Source of the DNA: Burkholderiaceae bacterium
GTDB taxonomy: Bacteria > Pseudomonadota > Gammaproteobacteria > Burkholderiales > Burkholderiaceae_E
Assembly: GCA_024637395.1 (NCBI GenBank)
Contig: JAGXFG010000092.1
Location: forward strand, 1 to 54,076
DNA length: 54,076 nucleotides
Direction of reading: 5' to 3'
In this document: piece by piece, positions 1-9,114 of the stretch
Layout: every line of letters starts with the position of its first letter
How positions within the stretch are numbered: the stretch's first letter is position 1
Made by a program: the position numbers and the translations under genes
The notes under the pieces: generated by a model
What the model was told of the DNA's origin: nothing
The model's input: the letters and a program-made list of their open reading frames with translations, nothing else
Database searches by the model: none

Positions 1-380
1 AGGAGGCCACCGGGCAGATCGGCAGGATGATCCAGGCGATACAGACCGAGACCGGCGAAACAGTTCTGGCGATGAACGAGGCGATTGCGCGGGTGGTGGA
101 GATCAGCCGGGTGGCGGATGAAGCCGGGGAGGGCATGCGCCTTACCCGCGAGGCCACCGAGGAACTGGCGGCCAATGTCCGCGATATCGCCAGCACTTCG
201 CTCGAGCAGGCGCAAGTCAGTTCAAGACTGCAGGAGCGGGCGCGGGTGATCCGCGAGGCGAGCGACGAGACCGCGCGCCAGCTGGTGGCACAGACCAGCG
301 AAACCCACCGCCTGGTCGAGTATGCGCGGGCACTGCTGCGCGAGGTCAGCGTGTTCAAGGTTCCCAAGCGTCCGGAGTGA
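1..380 (+). CDS. pilJ: methyl-accepting chemotaxis protein, C-terminal end (PilJ-like), partial
   Basis: The frame is open from base 3 and ends with TGA at 378-380, so only the last ~125 residues are here. They form a long Ala/Glu/Arg-rich helical chain with repeated small-polar heptads (for example EATEELAANVRDIAS), as in the cytoplasmic signalling hairpin of chemoreceptors. The product would be a membrane receptor that drives the CheA-like kinase of the type IV pilus chemosensory pathway. The PilJ assignment rests mainly on the neighbour: a ChpA-type hybrid kinase starts four bases after the stop, as in pilGHIJ-chpA clusters. The sensor and membrane segments lie outside the window, so another chemoreceptor class cannot be excluded. 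Confidence 0.7.
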   Translation, partial: EATGQIGRMIQAIQTETGETVLAMNEAIARVVEISRVADEAGEGMRLTREATEELAANVRDIASTSLEQAQVSSRLQERARVIREASDETARQLVAQTSETHRLVEYARALLREVSVFKVPKRPE

Positions 381-384
381 ACTG

Positions 385-3300
385 GTGAACTCCGAACACG
401 ACGAATCCCCCACCACGCTGCCGGCCGCCGCGCCTGACTCGGTGTCCGACCAGGTTGGCGGCGCGGTCGTGGCGATGCTTGAAACCCTCCTGGCGGCGCC
501 GGGAGGTTTGGGCAGGCCGGACTGGCGCCAGGCGCTGGCCGCGACAGCTCACTCATGCGCGCGCACCAGCCGGGAGGCGGGATTGCCCGGCTTCGCCGCG
601 GCCTGCGAGCGCTTCGCCGGAGAGCTTGGCGAGCGCGTTGTTGGCCGCGCCGGAGGACGCGCGTTCGCGGAGCAATGGGTAAGCGAGGCGCTGAGTTTCA
701 GTGCCGGCGCGCTCGATGACGAGGCGATCGCGCACTGGCTCGCGGGGCTGGATCAGCCAGCCGGCGAGCCTGGTCAGGAAGCCCTGGCCGAGATCATCGG
801 CCGCGTCCAGCGTGAATCCGGATCTCTGGCCGCTGGAGTGCCCGAGCCCGCCGCCGCGAGCATGCCAGCCGAAGGGTCTGGCGCAACGGTGGCGCGCGAC
901 GAACTGACGATGCTGGCGCAGGCCTGCGGCGAGATCGCCGAGGAATTCGACCAGCAGCTCGGCGAGGTGGCCCTGGCCGGCGACGACCCCGCCACATTCG
1001 AGTCGTGGCGCGACCTGCTGGAACGCTACGGCGAGCGGATCGAAAACTTTGCCAATGCGATGGGCTTCGTCGGTCTTTGGCCGGTCGCGGAGCTGTTGCG
1101 GGGGTGGGTTACCGCCAACCTCGCCGGATTGGCGGCAAACCCGGTCGGGCTGAGCGCGGAGCAACGTGACGCCTTGCGGCACTGGCCAGCGCTGTGGGGC
1201 CGATGGCTCGAGCACTGCGACCCCGGCGGCGCCGAAGCGGCGCTGGCATTCCACGAGTCGGGCATTTGGCCCTCGCCGATGGCTGCCGATGCCGCGCGGG
1301 AGGTGCTGCGCGACCTGCAACTGGTCTCGTCGCGCCAGACGACGCTGCGTCAGTTCGCCGCCGATGAGGTTGATCTCTCCAACGCGATCCCGGCCGACGC
1401 TGAACCGAGCGTGGTCGCCAACCTGTTGGCCGAGCTGCCGGCCCTCTCCCACGAGTTCGGCGACCAGGTCGCCGGAATTCTTGCCGGTGACGCCAACCAG
1501 CTGGCAGCCGCGCGCCGCGTCGCGCACACGCTCAAGGGTGCCGCCAACACGGTCGGCATTGCCGGCATTGCCAATCTGACCCACTCCCTGGAGGACGTGT
1601 TGCAGGTGCTGGCGGCGCGCGAAACCTTGCCCGACGAAGCGTTGGGCGCCGATCTCGCCGACGCCGCCGATTGTCTCGCCGAGATGGCCGAGAATGTCGC
1701 TGGACACGGGCCGGGCCCCGACAATGCCGCCGAAGTATTCGGGCGCATTCTCGCCTGGGCCAACGCCCTGGCCGCCGAGGAACTGAGCGGCGAGGAACTG
1801 AGCGGCGAGGAACTGAGCGGCGAGGAACTGAGCGGCGAGCCGGCGGCGACCCCGGCGGCGACCCCGGCCGCGGCACAGCCGGCGCTCGGGTCGGGCAGCG
1901 GTGTACCGCTCACTCCACCAGCGGCACCCGGGGCCGAGCCGCTGCCCGGCGACGAAGATGGCGCGGTGCTGCGCGTCCCGGTCAAACTGATGGATTCGCT
2001 GCTCAACTATGCCAGTGAAGTCGCCATCCTCTTGGCGCAGGTGCAGGAAAGCGTTGTTGACCTGGAGACCACCCGCAAGTCGATGCAGACCGGCGGCGAT
2101 CGTCTGACTGGTCTGTCCGACGAACTCGAGCGGCTGGTCGACGCCAGTTCCGCCAACGGCGCCGGCGGCTTGCCGGCGGTCAGCGCAACGCCCGATTTCG
2201 ACGCTCTGGAAATGCAGTCCTACAGCGAACTCCATACGGTTTCGCGGCGGATCAACGAGGCGGCCGCCGACGGCAAGCTGGTTGAACAGCAGGTCGGGCG
2301 CAGCATGCTGACGCTGCGTGACCTGCTCGGCCAGGTCGAGCGCCTGCAGGCCGATATCCGCGAAACCGCTCTGCGCACCCGGATGGTCCCGGCCGCCACG
2401 CTGGCGCCCCGGCTGCGGCGGGTCGTGCGCCAGGCGGCGCGGATGGCCGGCAAGGAAGTCGAGCTGCTCATCGAGGGCGGCGACACCAACATCGAGATCC
2501 GGGTCTTGCAGAATCTGGCCGATCCCCTGGCCCATCTGTTGCGCAACGCGGTCGATCACGGCATCGAAACCCGCGACGAGCGCCGGGACGCCGGCAAGCC
2601 GGCCACCGGCCGGGTCACGCTGGATTTCAGGCGGGTCGGCGCCAATGTGGTTATCGGCTGTCGCGACGACGGGCGCGGACTTGATGCGGACCGCATCCGC
2701 GCCCGGGCCGTGGCGCTCGGCATGGCCGAGACCGCGGCGGCGCCGGCGGCTGACCAGGTCGGGCAGTGGATCCTCCAGGCGGGCTTTTCGACTCGCGAGG
2801 AGTCGACGCAGCTCTCGGGACGCGGCATCGGGCTTGATGTAGTCCAGCGCGCGGTGCGTGATTTGCGCGGCCGGCTCGAAGTCGATGCGGCGCCGGGGCA
2901 GGGCGTTTGCTTCACCCTGACGCTGCCGGTGCAGCTCGCGGCATTGCCGGTGTTGGTCGCGATCAGCCCGACCCACGTCTTTGCGCTCTCCGTCAGGGGG
3001 GTCCGCGAGGTGCTCTCGGCCGACGGCCTGGCTACCGCCGCCGACGGTTCGCGCCGCTTTGCGTTCGGGGCCGGAACCCTGCCGGCCTTGCGCCTCGAGG
3101 AAGTCCTGGGGCTGCCGGCGGAAACCCTTGCCCACCATCGCGCCGATCGTCCGGCCCGGGAAGCGGTGCTGCTGATCGGTCTCGGTGACGAGCCCGAACT
3201 GGCGCTGATCGTTCCCGAACTGGCCCAGACGCGCAACGTCATCGTCAGGCCGCTGCCGCCCTACCTGCCGGCGCTGCCCGGAATAGAGGGCGCCACCGTT

Positions 3301-3783
3301 CTGGGCGACGGCGCGGTGGCATCGGTGATCGACCTGCCCGAGGCGATCGCCACCCGTGATCTGGCGATTGCGGACCAGCGTGTTGCGGAAGAAACTGCGC
3401 AGGTGCGCGGCCCGCTGTGCCTGGTGGTCGACGACTCGGTGAGTGTGCGCCGCACCATGGCATTGTTCCTGAGCGACCTTGGTTTCGAGGTGGACAACGC
3501 GGCTGACGGCATCGAGGCCCTCGGCAGGGTCGAACACCGGGTGCCCGAGTTGGCGATCGTCGATCTGGAGATGCCGCGCATGAACGGGGTCGAATTGACC
3601 CGGGCGCTGCGCAGTGACCCGCGCACTGCCGGGGTCGCGATCATCATGATTACCTCGCGTTCGACCGAGAAGCACCGCCAGCTGGCGCTTGGCGCCGGGG
3701 TCGACGCCTTTCTGGTGAAGCCCTACTCGGAGGATGAACTGGCCGAGTTGATCACCAGCACCTTGGCAAGGCACCAGGGCTGA
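385..3783 (+). CDS. chpA: ChpA/PilL-type hybrid chemotaxis histidine kinase
   Basis: CheA-like kinase of the type IV pilus (twitching) chemosensory system, 1132 residues from GTG 385; a GGAG at 374-377 overlaps the upstream stop and fits this start better than the longer frame opening at 322. Domains in order: helical N-terminus (~1-330) without a clear phosphorylatable His; one HPt domain with AHTLKGAAN and H381; a Glu/Ser then Ala/Pro linker containing a 15-bp tandem repeat; dimerisation region; HATPase with N-box (HLLRNAVDHGIE), DDGRGLD and GRGIGLDVV; a CheW-like domain; and a C-terminal receiver with D1060 in IVDLEMPRMNG and the KPYS lysine. Well-studied ChpA proteins are around 2000 residues or longer with several HPt domains, so this is a short form. 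It should phosphorylate PilG/PilH-type regulators, which are not in the window. Confidence 0.88.
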   Translation: MNSEHDESPTTLPAAAPDSVSDQVGGAVVAMLETLLAAPGGLGRPDWRQALAATAHSCARTSREAGLPGFAAACERFAGELGERVVGRAGGRAFAEQWVSEALSFSAGALDDEAIAHWLAGLDQPAGEPGQEALAEIIGRVQRESGSLAAGVPEPAAASMPAEGSGATVARDELTMLAQACGEIAEEFDQQLGEVALAGDDPATFESWRDLLERYGERIENFANAMGFVGLWPVAELLRGWVTANLAGLAANPVGLSAEQRDALRHWPALWGRWLEHCDPGGAEAALAFHESGIWPSPMAADAAREVLRDLQLVSSRQTTLRQFAADEVDLSNAIPADAEPSVVANLLAELPALSHEFGDQVAGILAGDANQLAAARRVAHTLKGAANTVGIAGIANLTHSLEDVLQVLAARETLPDEALGADLADAADCLAEMAENVAGHGPGPDNAAEVFGRILAWANALAAEELSGEELSGEELSGEELSGEPAATPAATPAAAQPALGSGSGVPLTPPAAPGAEPLPGDEDGAVLRVPVKLMDSLLNYASEVAILLAQVQESVVDLETTRKSMQTGGDRLTGLSDELERLVDASSANGAGGLPAVSATPDFDALEMQSYSELHTVSRRINEAAADGKLVEQQVGRSMLTLRDLLGQVERLQADIRETALRTRMVPAATLAPRLRRVVRQAARMAGKEVELLIEGGDTNIEIRVLQNLADPLAHLLRNAVDHGIETRDERRDAGKPATGRVTLDFRRVGANVVIGCRDDGRGLDADRIRARAVALGMAETAAAPAADQVGQWILQAGFSTREESTQLSGRGIGLDVVQRAVRDLRGRLEVDAAPGQGVCFTLTLPVQLAALPVLVAISPTHVFALSVRGVREVLSADGLATAADGSRRFAFGAGTLPALRLEEVLGLPAETLAHHRADRPAREAVLLIGLGDEPELALIVPELAQTRNVIVRPLPPYLPALPGIEGATVLGDGAVASVIDLPEAIATRDLAIADQRVAEETAQVRGPLCLVVDDSVSVRRTMALFLSDLGFEVDNAADGIEALGRVEHRVPELAIVDLEMPRMNGVELTRALRSDPRTAGVAIIMITSRSTEKHRQLALGAGVDAFLVKPYSEDELAELITSTLARHQG
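1777..1836 (+). repeat. four perfect 15-bp tandem repeats inside chpA
   Basis: The unit GAGGAACTGAGCGGC occurs four times in a row without mismatch, encoding (EELSG)4 in the linker between the HPt and kinase parts. It is followed by two copies of a 12-bp Ala/Thr/Pro unit. Fifteen is a multiple of three, so copy-number change would alter linker length without breaking the frame. Confidence 0.95.
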
Positions 3784-3873
3784 GACCGTCGCTGAAGCCC
3801 CTGCGGTATCCCCCTTGCTTGTCTGGAACGCGCCCGATCGGATAGCATGTCCGGATTCCAACCGGAGTTTTCC

Positions 3874-4338
3874 ATGCACGTAAAAGAAATCCTCAAGGTC
3901 AAGGGTCAGACCCTGGTCTCCACCACTCCTGATGCAATGGTTTCCGACGCGGTAATCACCATGGCCCACAGCGACATGGGCTCGGTGGTGGTGATGGAAG
4001 GCGAAAAGATGGTTGGCATGCTGACCTTTCGCGAAATCATGGGGGTGCTCGCCAAGCGGCAAAAGGAGCAGCGTAAGGGGCCGACCCCGCCGATCGCCGA
4101 GTTGCGGGTTCGCGATCTGATGTTCACCGATCCCATGGTGGTCACTCCCGACATGGGACTCAACGAGTTGCGCCAGGTGATGATCGACTCCCATCAGCGC
4201 TACCTGCCGGTGGTCGATGGCGACAGCCTGCTCGGCGTGATCTCGTTTATCGACGTCGCGCGTGCCGTGCTCGACGAGCAGGGCTTCGAGAACAAGATGC
4301 TCAAGGCCTACATCCGCGACTGGCCGGCCGAGGTCTGA
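3874..4338 (+). CDS. CBS-domain pair protein
   Basis: A 154-residue protein made of two CBS motifs, the first ~1-60 ([19 protein letters not shown]) and the second ~85-150 ([21 protein letters not shown]). Such stand-alone CBS pairs bind adenine nucleotides or similar ligands and usually report energy state to a partner; no partner domain is fused here. The start at ATG 3874 is chosen over the in-frame ATG at 3847 because CGGAG at 3863-3867 sits seven bases before it and the family begins at MHVKEIL. It lies between chpA and surE with no overlap, so it is probably transcribed on its own. The regulated target is not apparent. Confidence 0.85.
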   Translation: MHVKEILKVKGQTLVSTTPDAMVSDAVITMAHSDMGSVVVMEGEKMVGMLTFREIMGVLAKRQKEQRKGPTPPIAELRVRDLMFTDPMVVTPDMGLNELRQVMIDSHQRYLPVVDGDSLLGVISFIDVARAVLDEQGFENKMLKAYIRDWPAEV

Positions 4339-4381
4339 GCGCCGGGCGCGGGGGGAACGCGGCCCCGTTGGCAGGACGCCG

Positions 4382-5131
4382 GTGCGCATTCTGATCAGCA
4401 ACGACGACGGTTACTTCGCGCCGGGCATTGCCGCGCTGGTTGCGGTCGCCGAAGAATTCGGCGAAGTCACAGTGGTCGCGCCGGAACGCGACCGTAGCGG
4501 CGCCTCCAACTCGCTGACCCTCGACCGGCCGCTATCGGTTCGGACCGCGGCAGCCGGCTACCTCTACGTCAACGGCACCCCAACGGATTGCGTCCACGTG
4601 GCGATTACCGGATTACTCGAGCATCGCCCGGACCTGGTGCTCTCGGGCATCAACGACGGCGCCAACATGGGCGACGACACCATCTATTCGGGCACTGTGG
4701 CTGCCGCGATGGAAGGCTACCTGCTGGGGGTGCCGGCCATAGCGTTCTCGCTGGCAAGGAAGGGCTACCGCCACCTTGACACCGCGGCGCAGGTGGCGCG
4801 CAGCGTGCTCGAGCGCTATATTCGCAGTCCGCTTCCCGACCACATGCTGCTCAATGTCAACGTTCCGGGCGTCCCACTGGCTGATCTGCGTGGAACGTGC
4901 GTGACGCGGCTGGGCAAGCGTCATTTCTCGGAGCCGGTCATTAAGTCGACCAACCCGCGTGGTGACCCGATCTATTGGATCGGACCGGCTGGTACTGCCA
5001 AGGAAGGCGGTCCTGGCACCGACTTCCATGCAGTCGAGAACGGCTGGGCTTCGGTCACGCCCCTGCACGTCGACCTGACCGGTGAACAGCAGATCGAGCC
5101 CGTAACACGCTGGCTTGCGGCGCCGGCGTGA
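4382..5131 (+). CDS. surE: 5'/3'-nucleotidase SurE
   Basis: Metal-dependent nucleoside-monophosphate phosphatase of the stationary-phase survival family, cytoplasmic. The N-terminus [15 protein letters not shown] holds the conserved metal-binding NDD pair, followed by [12 protein letters not shown] and the [22 protein letters not shown] block, all hallmark SurE motifs. GTG 4382 gives 249 residues, the usual length, and has AGGA at 4373-4376; the frame extends further upstream but that part overlaps the CBS gene. The stop overlaps the pcm start (GTGA), so the two are translationally coupled, the standard surE-pcm arrangement. Confidence 0.96.
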   Translation: MRILISNDDGYFAPGIAALVAVAEEFGEVTVVAPERDRSGASNSLTLDRPLSVRTAAAGYLYVNGTPTDCVHVAITGLLEHRPDLVLSGINDGANMGDDTIYSGTVAAAMEGYLLGVPAIAFSLARKGYRHLDTAAQVARSVLERYIRSPLPDHMLLNVNVPGVPLADLRGTCVTRLGKRHFSEPVIKSTNPRGDPIYWIGPAGTAKEGGPGTDFHAVENGWASVTPLHVDLTGEQQIEPVTRWLAAPA

Positions 5132-5856
5132 GCGGTCGCGGCCCGGGGGATCCGGCACGAACAGTCAGGCGCGGTGAACCGCTGCCGAGTCCCACCGGGC
5201 TCGGCATGGCCTCGGAACGAGCGCGCGCGCGGATGGTCCAGAACCTTCGCGAGCTGGGAATCCGCAGCGCGGCGGTTCTCGAGGCGATGGGCACCGTGCC
5301 GCGCCATCTGTTCATCGACCAGGCTCTCGCCAGTCGGGCGTACGACGACGTGTCGCTGCCGATTGGGCTCGAGCAGACGATCTCCAAACCGAGCACGGTC
5401 GCCCGGATGCTCGAAATCGCGCTTGCCGGGCTCGACGGAACGCAGCGCGGCACCGCCCGGGTGCTCGAAATCGGCACCGGATGCGGTTACCAGGCAGCGG
5501 TGCTCGCCCAGTTGTGCGGCGAAGTGGTATCGATCGAGCGCTTGCGCGGCTTGCACGAGCAAGCACGCGCCAATTTGCGGGCCCTGCGAATTCCCAATTT
5601 GCGACTGGTCCATGGCGACGGCCGTGTCGGAGTGCCCCAGGCCGCCCCCTACGACGCGATTGTCGTGGCCGCAGCCGCCGGCGACGAAGTGCCCGAGGCT
5701 TTGCTGGGGCAGATGAAAGTTGGCGGCCGATTGATCGCGCCGGTTGGGGTGGCGCGCCAGGCGCTGCACCTGGTCGAGCGCACCGGCAAGTTCGATTGGG
5801 AACTAACTGTCCTCGATGCGGTACGATTCGTCCCGTTGCAGGTCGGAAAAAGTTGA
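5128..5856 (+). CDS. pcm: protein-L-isoaspartate O-methyltransferase
   Basis: Repairs isoaspartyl residues in aged proteins by SAM-dependent carboxyl methylation, in the cytoplasm. The SAM-binding motif [16 protein letters not shown] is clear, and the family segments [18 protein letters not shown] and the [10 protein letters not shown] active-site block lie upstream of it. The 242 residues include about 25 extra at the N-terminus relative to the common ~210-residue enzyme, so translation could also begin at an internal start. It overlaps surE by four bases and is followed nine bases later by the NlpD-like gene, giving the conserved surE-pcm-nlpD order. Confidence 0.95.
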   Translation: MSGRGPGDPARTVRRGEPLPSPTGLGMASERARARMVQNLRELGIRSAAVLEAMGTVPRHLFIDQALASRAYDDVSLPIGLEQTISKPSTVARMLEIALAGLDGTQRGTARVLEIGTGCGYQAAVLAQLCGEVVSIERLRGLHEQARANLRALRIPNLRLVHGDGRVGVPQAAPYDAIVVAAAAGDEVPEALLGQMKVGGRLIAPVGVARQALHLVERTGKFDWELTVLDAVRFVPLQVGKS

Positions 5857-5865
5857 GGCTAAGTC

Positions 5866-6780
5866 GTGATGGTGCAGGAAGCAATTGGCAGGGGTGAGTC
5901 GGCGGGCGCGGGCGCCCGATTGCTGGGCAGGACCGGATTGGTGGTGGCGCTCGTGCTGCTGGCCGCCTGTTCCGGGCCACGACCGAGGGCACCGGTGACC
6001 CACCGCGATACGCAGACCGGACTGCCCGGGACGGTCGTCGCGCCGCCACCGGTGGTAATCCAGCCGCCAGCGGCGGCAACGCGTCAGCCACCGGTGGTGA
6101 CAGCGCCGGCAGCCCCGGTAACGGTGATCGTCGCACCCCCGGCACCCGCGGTCGAGATCGCGCCGGTGCGATCGGGGAGCATTGAATCGCGCTCGCTGCC
6201 GGCTCCGGCCCTCGGCGCCGCCGTCAAGACCGAACCCAGGGCGATCAAACAGCCCTATTCGGACTCGTTGCTCGCGCAGATGCAGGCCAGCAAGGCGCCG
6301 GCGGTCCCGGCCGGCGCGGCCGAGCCGGCACCAGTTGCGCCGGTTGCAGCGCTCAAGCCCGGTAGCGGGACAGCCGCCAAAGTCGATCCGCGCGCGAGCG
6401 TTGCGGACCTGCCGGCCGGTGGCTTTCACTGGCCCAGCAGGGGTCGCATCGTCGAGACCTTCTCGGAGCCGCGCAGCAGCGGCATCGTCTTCGACGGCAA
6501 GCCCGGCGACCCGGTGCTCGCTGCCGCCGACGGCAAGGTGATCTTCAGTGGCGTCGGGCCGCGTGGTTATGGCAACCTGATCATCATCAAGCACCCGGGC
6601 GACCTGCTGTCGGTCTATGCTCACAACCGGGCGTTGCTGGTCAAGGAAGGCCAGCAGGTCCGGCGTGACCAGCGCGTTGCAGAACTCGGCGACTCAGGCA
6701 CCGACAAGCCCAAGTTGCACTTCGAGATTCGCCGCCAGGGCCGGCCGATCGATCCGTTGGCGCTACTGCCGCCACGCTGA
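5866..6780 (+). CDS. nlpD: NlpD-like M23-family lipoprotein without an evident LysM domain
   Basis: Predicted lipoprotein activator of cell-separation amidases. It has a hydrophobic signal ending in a lipobox (LVLLAAC), a long Pro/Ala/Val-rich linker (~45-165), and a C-terminal LytM/M23 domain (~185-304) with RGYGNLIIIKHPGD and KLHFEIRRQGRPIDP. The domain follows the NlpD/EnvC pattern, in which metal-binding residues are degenerate and the protein activates amidases instead of cutting peptidoglycan. A LysM module, normally between the lipobox and LytM domain in NlpD, is not recognisable. GTG 5866 has GAGG seven bases upstream; ATG 5869 is the alternative. rpoS, a common downstream neighbour, is absent. 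Confidence 0.8.
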   Translation: MMVQEAIGRGESAGAGARLLGRTGLVVALVLLAACSGPRPRAPVTHRDTQTGLPGTVVAPPPVVIQPPAAATRQPPVVTAPAAPVTVIVAPPAPAVEIAPVRSGSIESRSLPAPALGAAVKTEPRAIKQPYSDSLLAQMQASKAPAVPAGAAEPAPVAPVAALKPGSGTAAKVDPRASVADLPAGGFHWPSRGRIVETFSEPRSSGIVFDGKPGDPVLAAADGKVIFSGVGPRGYGNLIIIKHPGDLLSVYAHNRALLVKEGQQVRRDQRVAELGDSGTDKPKLHFEIRRQGRPIDPLALLPPR

Positions 6781-6890
6781 GCCCGCGCCCCGACACCGCC
6801 AGCGGCCCGGACCGGCTCGCGGCCACGGCCGCGTGGTCGGCGGCGGCCGAAGCCGTCAGCGCCTGAGCGGTTCATCAAGAGAGAGATGCC

Positions 6891-7667
6891 ATGACCCCAG
6901 TGCTGTGTTTTGACCTCGAAACGATTCCCGACGCCGAGGCCCTGCGGGACACCTTGGGCATGGGCGCCGACGCCTCGGATGTCGAGGTGGTGGAGCAGGC
7001 ATTTGCGCTGCGGCGCGAAAAGACCGGCAGCGACTTCCTGCCACTGCACCAGCACCGCATCGTGGCGATCGGCTGCCTGCTGCGCGACGACAAGGGCGTT
7101 CGGGTGCGCTGCCTGGGCGAGCCCGGGGACCCGGAGGAGAAGCTCATCCACCAGTTCTTCCGGCTGATCGAACGCGACAGCCCGCAGATCGTCTCCTGGA
7201 ACGGCAGCGGCTTCGACTTGCCGGTGCTGCATTACCGCGCGTTGCGCCACGGCATCGTCGCGCAGCGCTACTGGGAGATGGGCGAGGACGACCGCGAGTT
7301 CAGGTGGAACAACTACATCAGCCGCTATCACTCGCGCCACCTCGACCTGATGGATCTGCTCGCGCTCTACAACTTGCGCGCCGCCGCGCCGCTCGACGAA
7401 ATTGCCAGGCTGTGCGGATTTCCCGGCAAGCTCGGGATGGACGGCGCGCAGGTCTGGCCGGCCTGGCAGCAGGGGCGCATCGAAGAGATCAGGAACTACT
7501 GTGAAACCGACGTTGCCAACACCTGGCTGGTGTACTGCCGTTACCAGCAGTTCCGGGGCGGCTGGAGTCCGCAGGCTACCGAGCGCGAGATCGAGGCGCT
7601 GCGCACCACCATTTCGGGTGACGACAAATCGCACTGGCAGGAGTTTCTTGCGGCATGGCGCGGCTGA
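6891..7667 (+). CDS. predicted 3'-5' exonuclease, PolB-like (DnaQ fold)
   Basis: A 258-residue stand-alone exonuclease of the family related to the proofreading domain of DNA polymerase B. Exo I is FDLETIPD, Exo II is IVSWNGSGFDLPVL, and Exo III is represented by NYCETDVANTWLVY, giving the DEDDy set (D, E, D and the Tyr/Asp of the last block). An acidic/purine-rich ribosome site (GAGAGAG) precedes ATG 6891. It overlaps the downstream rlmD by 13 bases and is likely co-transcribed with it. The substrate (DNA or RNA) is not established for the family as far as I know. Confidence 0.85.
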   Translation: MTPVLCFDLETIPDAEALRDTLGMGADASDVEVVEQAFALRREKTGSDFLPLHQHRIVAIGCLLRDDKGVRVRCLGEPGDPEEKLIHQFFRLIERDSPQIVSWNGSGFDLPVLHYRALRHGIVAQRYWEMGEDDREFRWNNYISRYHSRHLDLMDLLALYNLRAAAPLDEIARLCGFPGKLGMDGAQVWPAWQQGRIEEIRNYCETDVANTWLVYCRYQQFRGGWSPQATEREIEALRTTISGDDKSHWQEFLAAWRG

Positions 7668-9046
7668 GGAACGAGGCGCGCGAGCGCGAGCAGATTCACG
7701 TCGAAATCGAATCCATCGATCTTGACGCCAACGGCGTGGCACGCCGCGAAGGCAAGGTGGTGTTCGTGCGCGGTGCATTGCCGGGCGAGGCCGGCATCGC
7801 CGAGGTGCTGCGCAGAAAGCCCAGATACGATGTCGCGCAGCTGATGTCACTGGAACGCTCCAGCCACCTGCGCGTCGAGCCGCGTTGTCCGCATTACGGC
7901 GTGTGCGGGGGCTGCGCGATGCAGCATCTTCACCCGGGCGGACAGATTGCGATCAAGCAGCGTGCGCTCGAGGACCAGCTTTGGCATATCGGCAAGCTCC
8001 ACCCCGATAGCTGCGCGCGACCGATCGCCGGCACGCCATGGGGTTATCGGCTGCGGGCCCGGCTCTCGGTGCGCGACGTGCCGCGCAAGGGAGGGGTGCT
8101 GGTCGGTTTCCACGAGCGCGGCTCGAGCTTCGTCGCCGATATGCGGGAATGCCATGTGTTGCCGCCGCGGATCAGCGCGCTGCTGGTGCCGCTGCGCGAA
8201 CTGGTCGAGAGCCTCAGCATCCGTACGCGTTTGCCCCAGATCGAGGTGGCGGTCGGCGAGCGCCGGCCGCCGTGCCCCGATGGTGACCAGAGCGTCGTGG
8301 CCCTGGTGTTGCGGATTCTCGACCCCCTGAGCGATGATGACCGTGACCTGGTGGCGGAGTTTGCCGCCCGCCATGAACTCGAGATCTGGCTCCAGACCAA
8401 GGGCCCGGAAACGGTTTCATTGTTCGTCGCCGGTGCGGATCGCTCGCCAACCGGCTCCGAGCTCGGCTACCGGCTGCCGGAATTCGGGCTCTGGCTGCCG
8501 TTTCGTCCGACCGACTTCACCCAGGTCAACCAGCGCATCAACGAGGTGCTGGTGGGGCGCGCAGTGCGCTTGCTCGATCCCCAGCCGGGAGAACGCGTCG
8601 GCGATATGTTTTGCGGCATCGGCAACTTCACCCTGCCGCTGGCGACCCGCGGCTGCGAAGTGCTCGGGGTCGAGGGCAGTGCGGCGCTGGTCGAGCGCGC
8701 CGGGGCCAATGCCCTGGCCAACGGACTTGCTGAGCGGGTCAGTTTCCAGGTCCAGAACCTTTTCGAACTTGGGCAACAGCGCTGGCATGAACTGGGCCAC
8801 TTCGACCGCTTGCTGATCGATCCGCCGCGCGAGGGGGCCATGGAGATCTGCCTGGCGTTGGCCGCCGACGAGGTGAAGCCACGGCGCATCGTCTACGTCT
8901 CGTGCAATCCGGCAACGCTCGCGCGAGATGCCGCGGTGCTGGTGCACCAGGGGGGCTTTGCGCTGGTTTCGGCAGGCGCGGTCAACATGTTCCCGCAAAC
9001 CGCCCACGTCGAATCGATCGCGCTCTTCGAGCCCACGATCGCCTGA
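7655..9046 (+). CDS. rlmD: 23S rRNA (uracil-1939-C5)-methyltransferase RlmD
   Basis: SAM-dependent RNA methyltransferase with an N-terminal TRAM-like domain (~10-65), an iron-sulfur site (C78, C84, C87 in PRCPHYGVCGGC, with a further Cys near 165) and a C-terminal Rossmann domain containing FCGIGNFTLPLA, LLIDPPREGA and the catalytic VSCNPATLARD. The 463 residues agree with RlmD/RumA. The CXXXXXCXXC cluster separates it from the TrmA branch; RlmC is less likely because the length and N-terminal TRAM fit RlmD. Translation starts inside the exonuclease gene (13-base overlap). Confidence 0.93.
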   Translation: MARLRNEAREREQIHVEIESIDLDANGVARREGKVVFVRGALPGEAGIAEVLRRKPRYDVAQLMSLERSSHLRVEPRCPHYGVCGGCAMQHLHPGGQIAIKQRALEDQLWHIGKLHPDSCARPIAGTPWGYRLRARLSVRDVPRKGGVLVGFHERGSSFVADMRECHVLPPRISALLVPLRELVESLSIRTRLPQIEVAVGERRPPCPDGDQSVVALVLRILDPLSDDDRDLVAEFAARHELEIWLQTKGPETVSLFVAGADRSPTGSELGYRLPEFGLWLPFRPTDFTQVNQRINEVLVGRAVRLLDPQPGERVGDMFCGIGNFTLPLATRGCEVLGVEGSAALVERAGANALANGLAERVSFQVQNLFELGQQRWHELGHFDRLLIDPPREGAMEICLALAADEVKPRRIVYVSCNPATLARDAAVLVHQGGFALVSAGAVNMFPQTAHVESIALFEPTIA

Positions 9047-9051
9047 TCATG

Positions 9052-9082
9052 AAATGAAAACGGGCTGCCCGAGAGCAGCCCG
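9052..9082 (-). terminator. intrinsic terminator of the BI-1 gene
   Basis: A perfect 8-bp stem (CGGGCTGC at 9061-9068 with GCAGCCCG at 9075-9082) is followed on the minus strand by a T-rich run (TTTTCATTTC). It lies 33 bases beyond the stop of the minus-strand membrane protein and directly after convergent rlmD, so it could work partly in both directions. Confidence 0.8.
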
Positions 9083-9114
9083 TCGCCCAATGCCGCGGCC
9101 GCAGCCGCCAGCGA

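Noticed and set aside
553-4401. A very long (1282-codon) open frame on the minus strand across chpA and the CBS gene
   Set aside because: It is antisense to clearly recognisable proteins, has no family resemblance and is the usual by-product of high GC content and codon bias.
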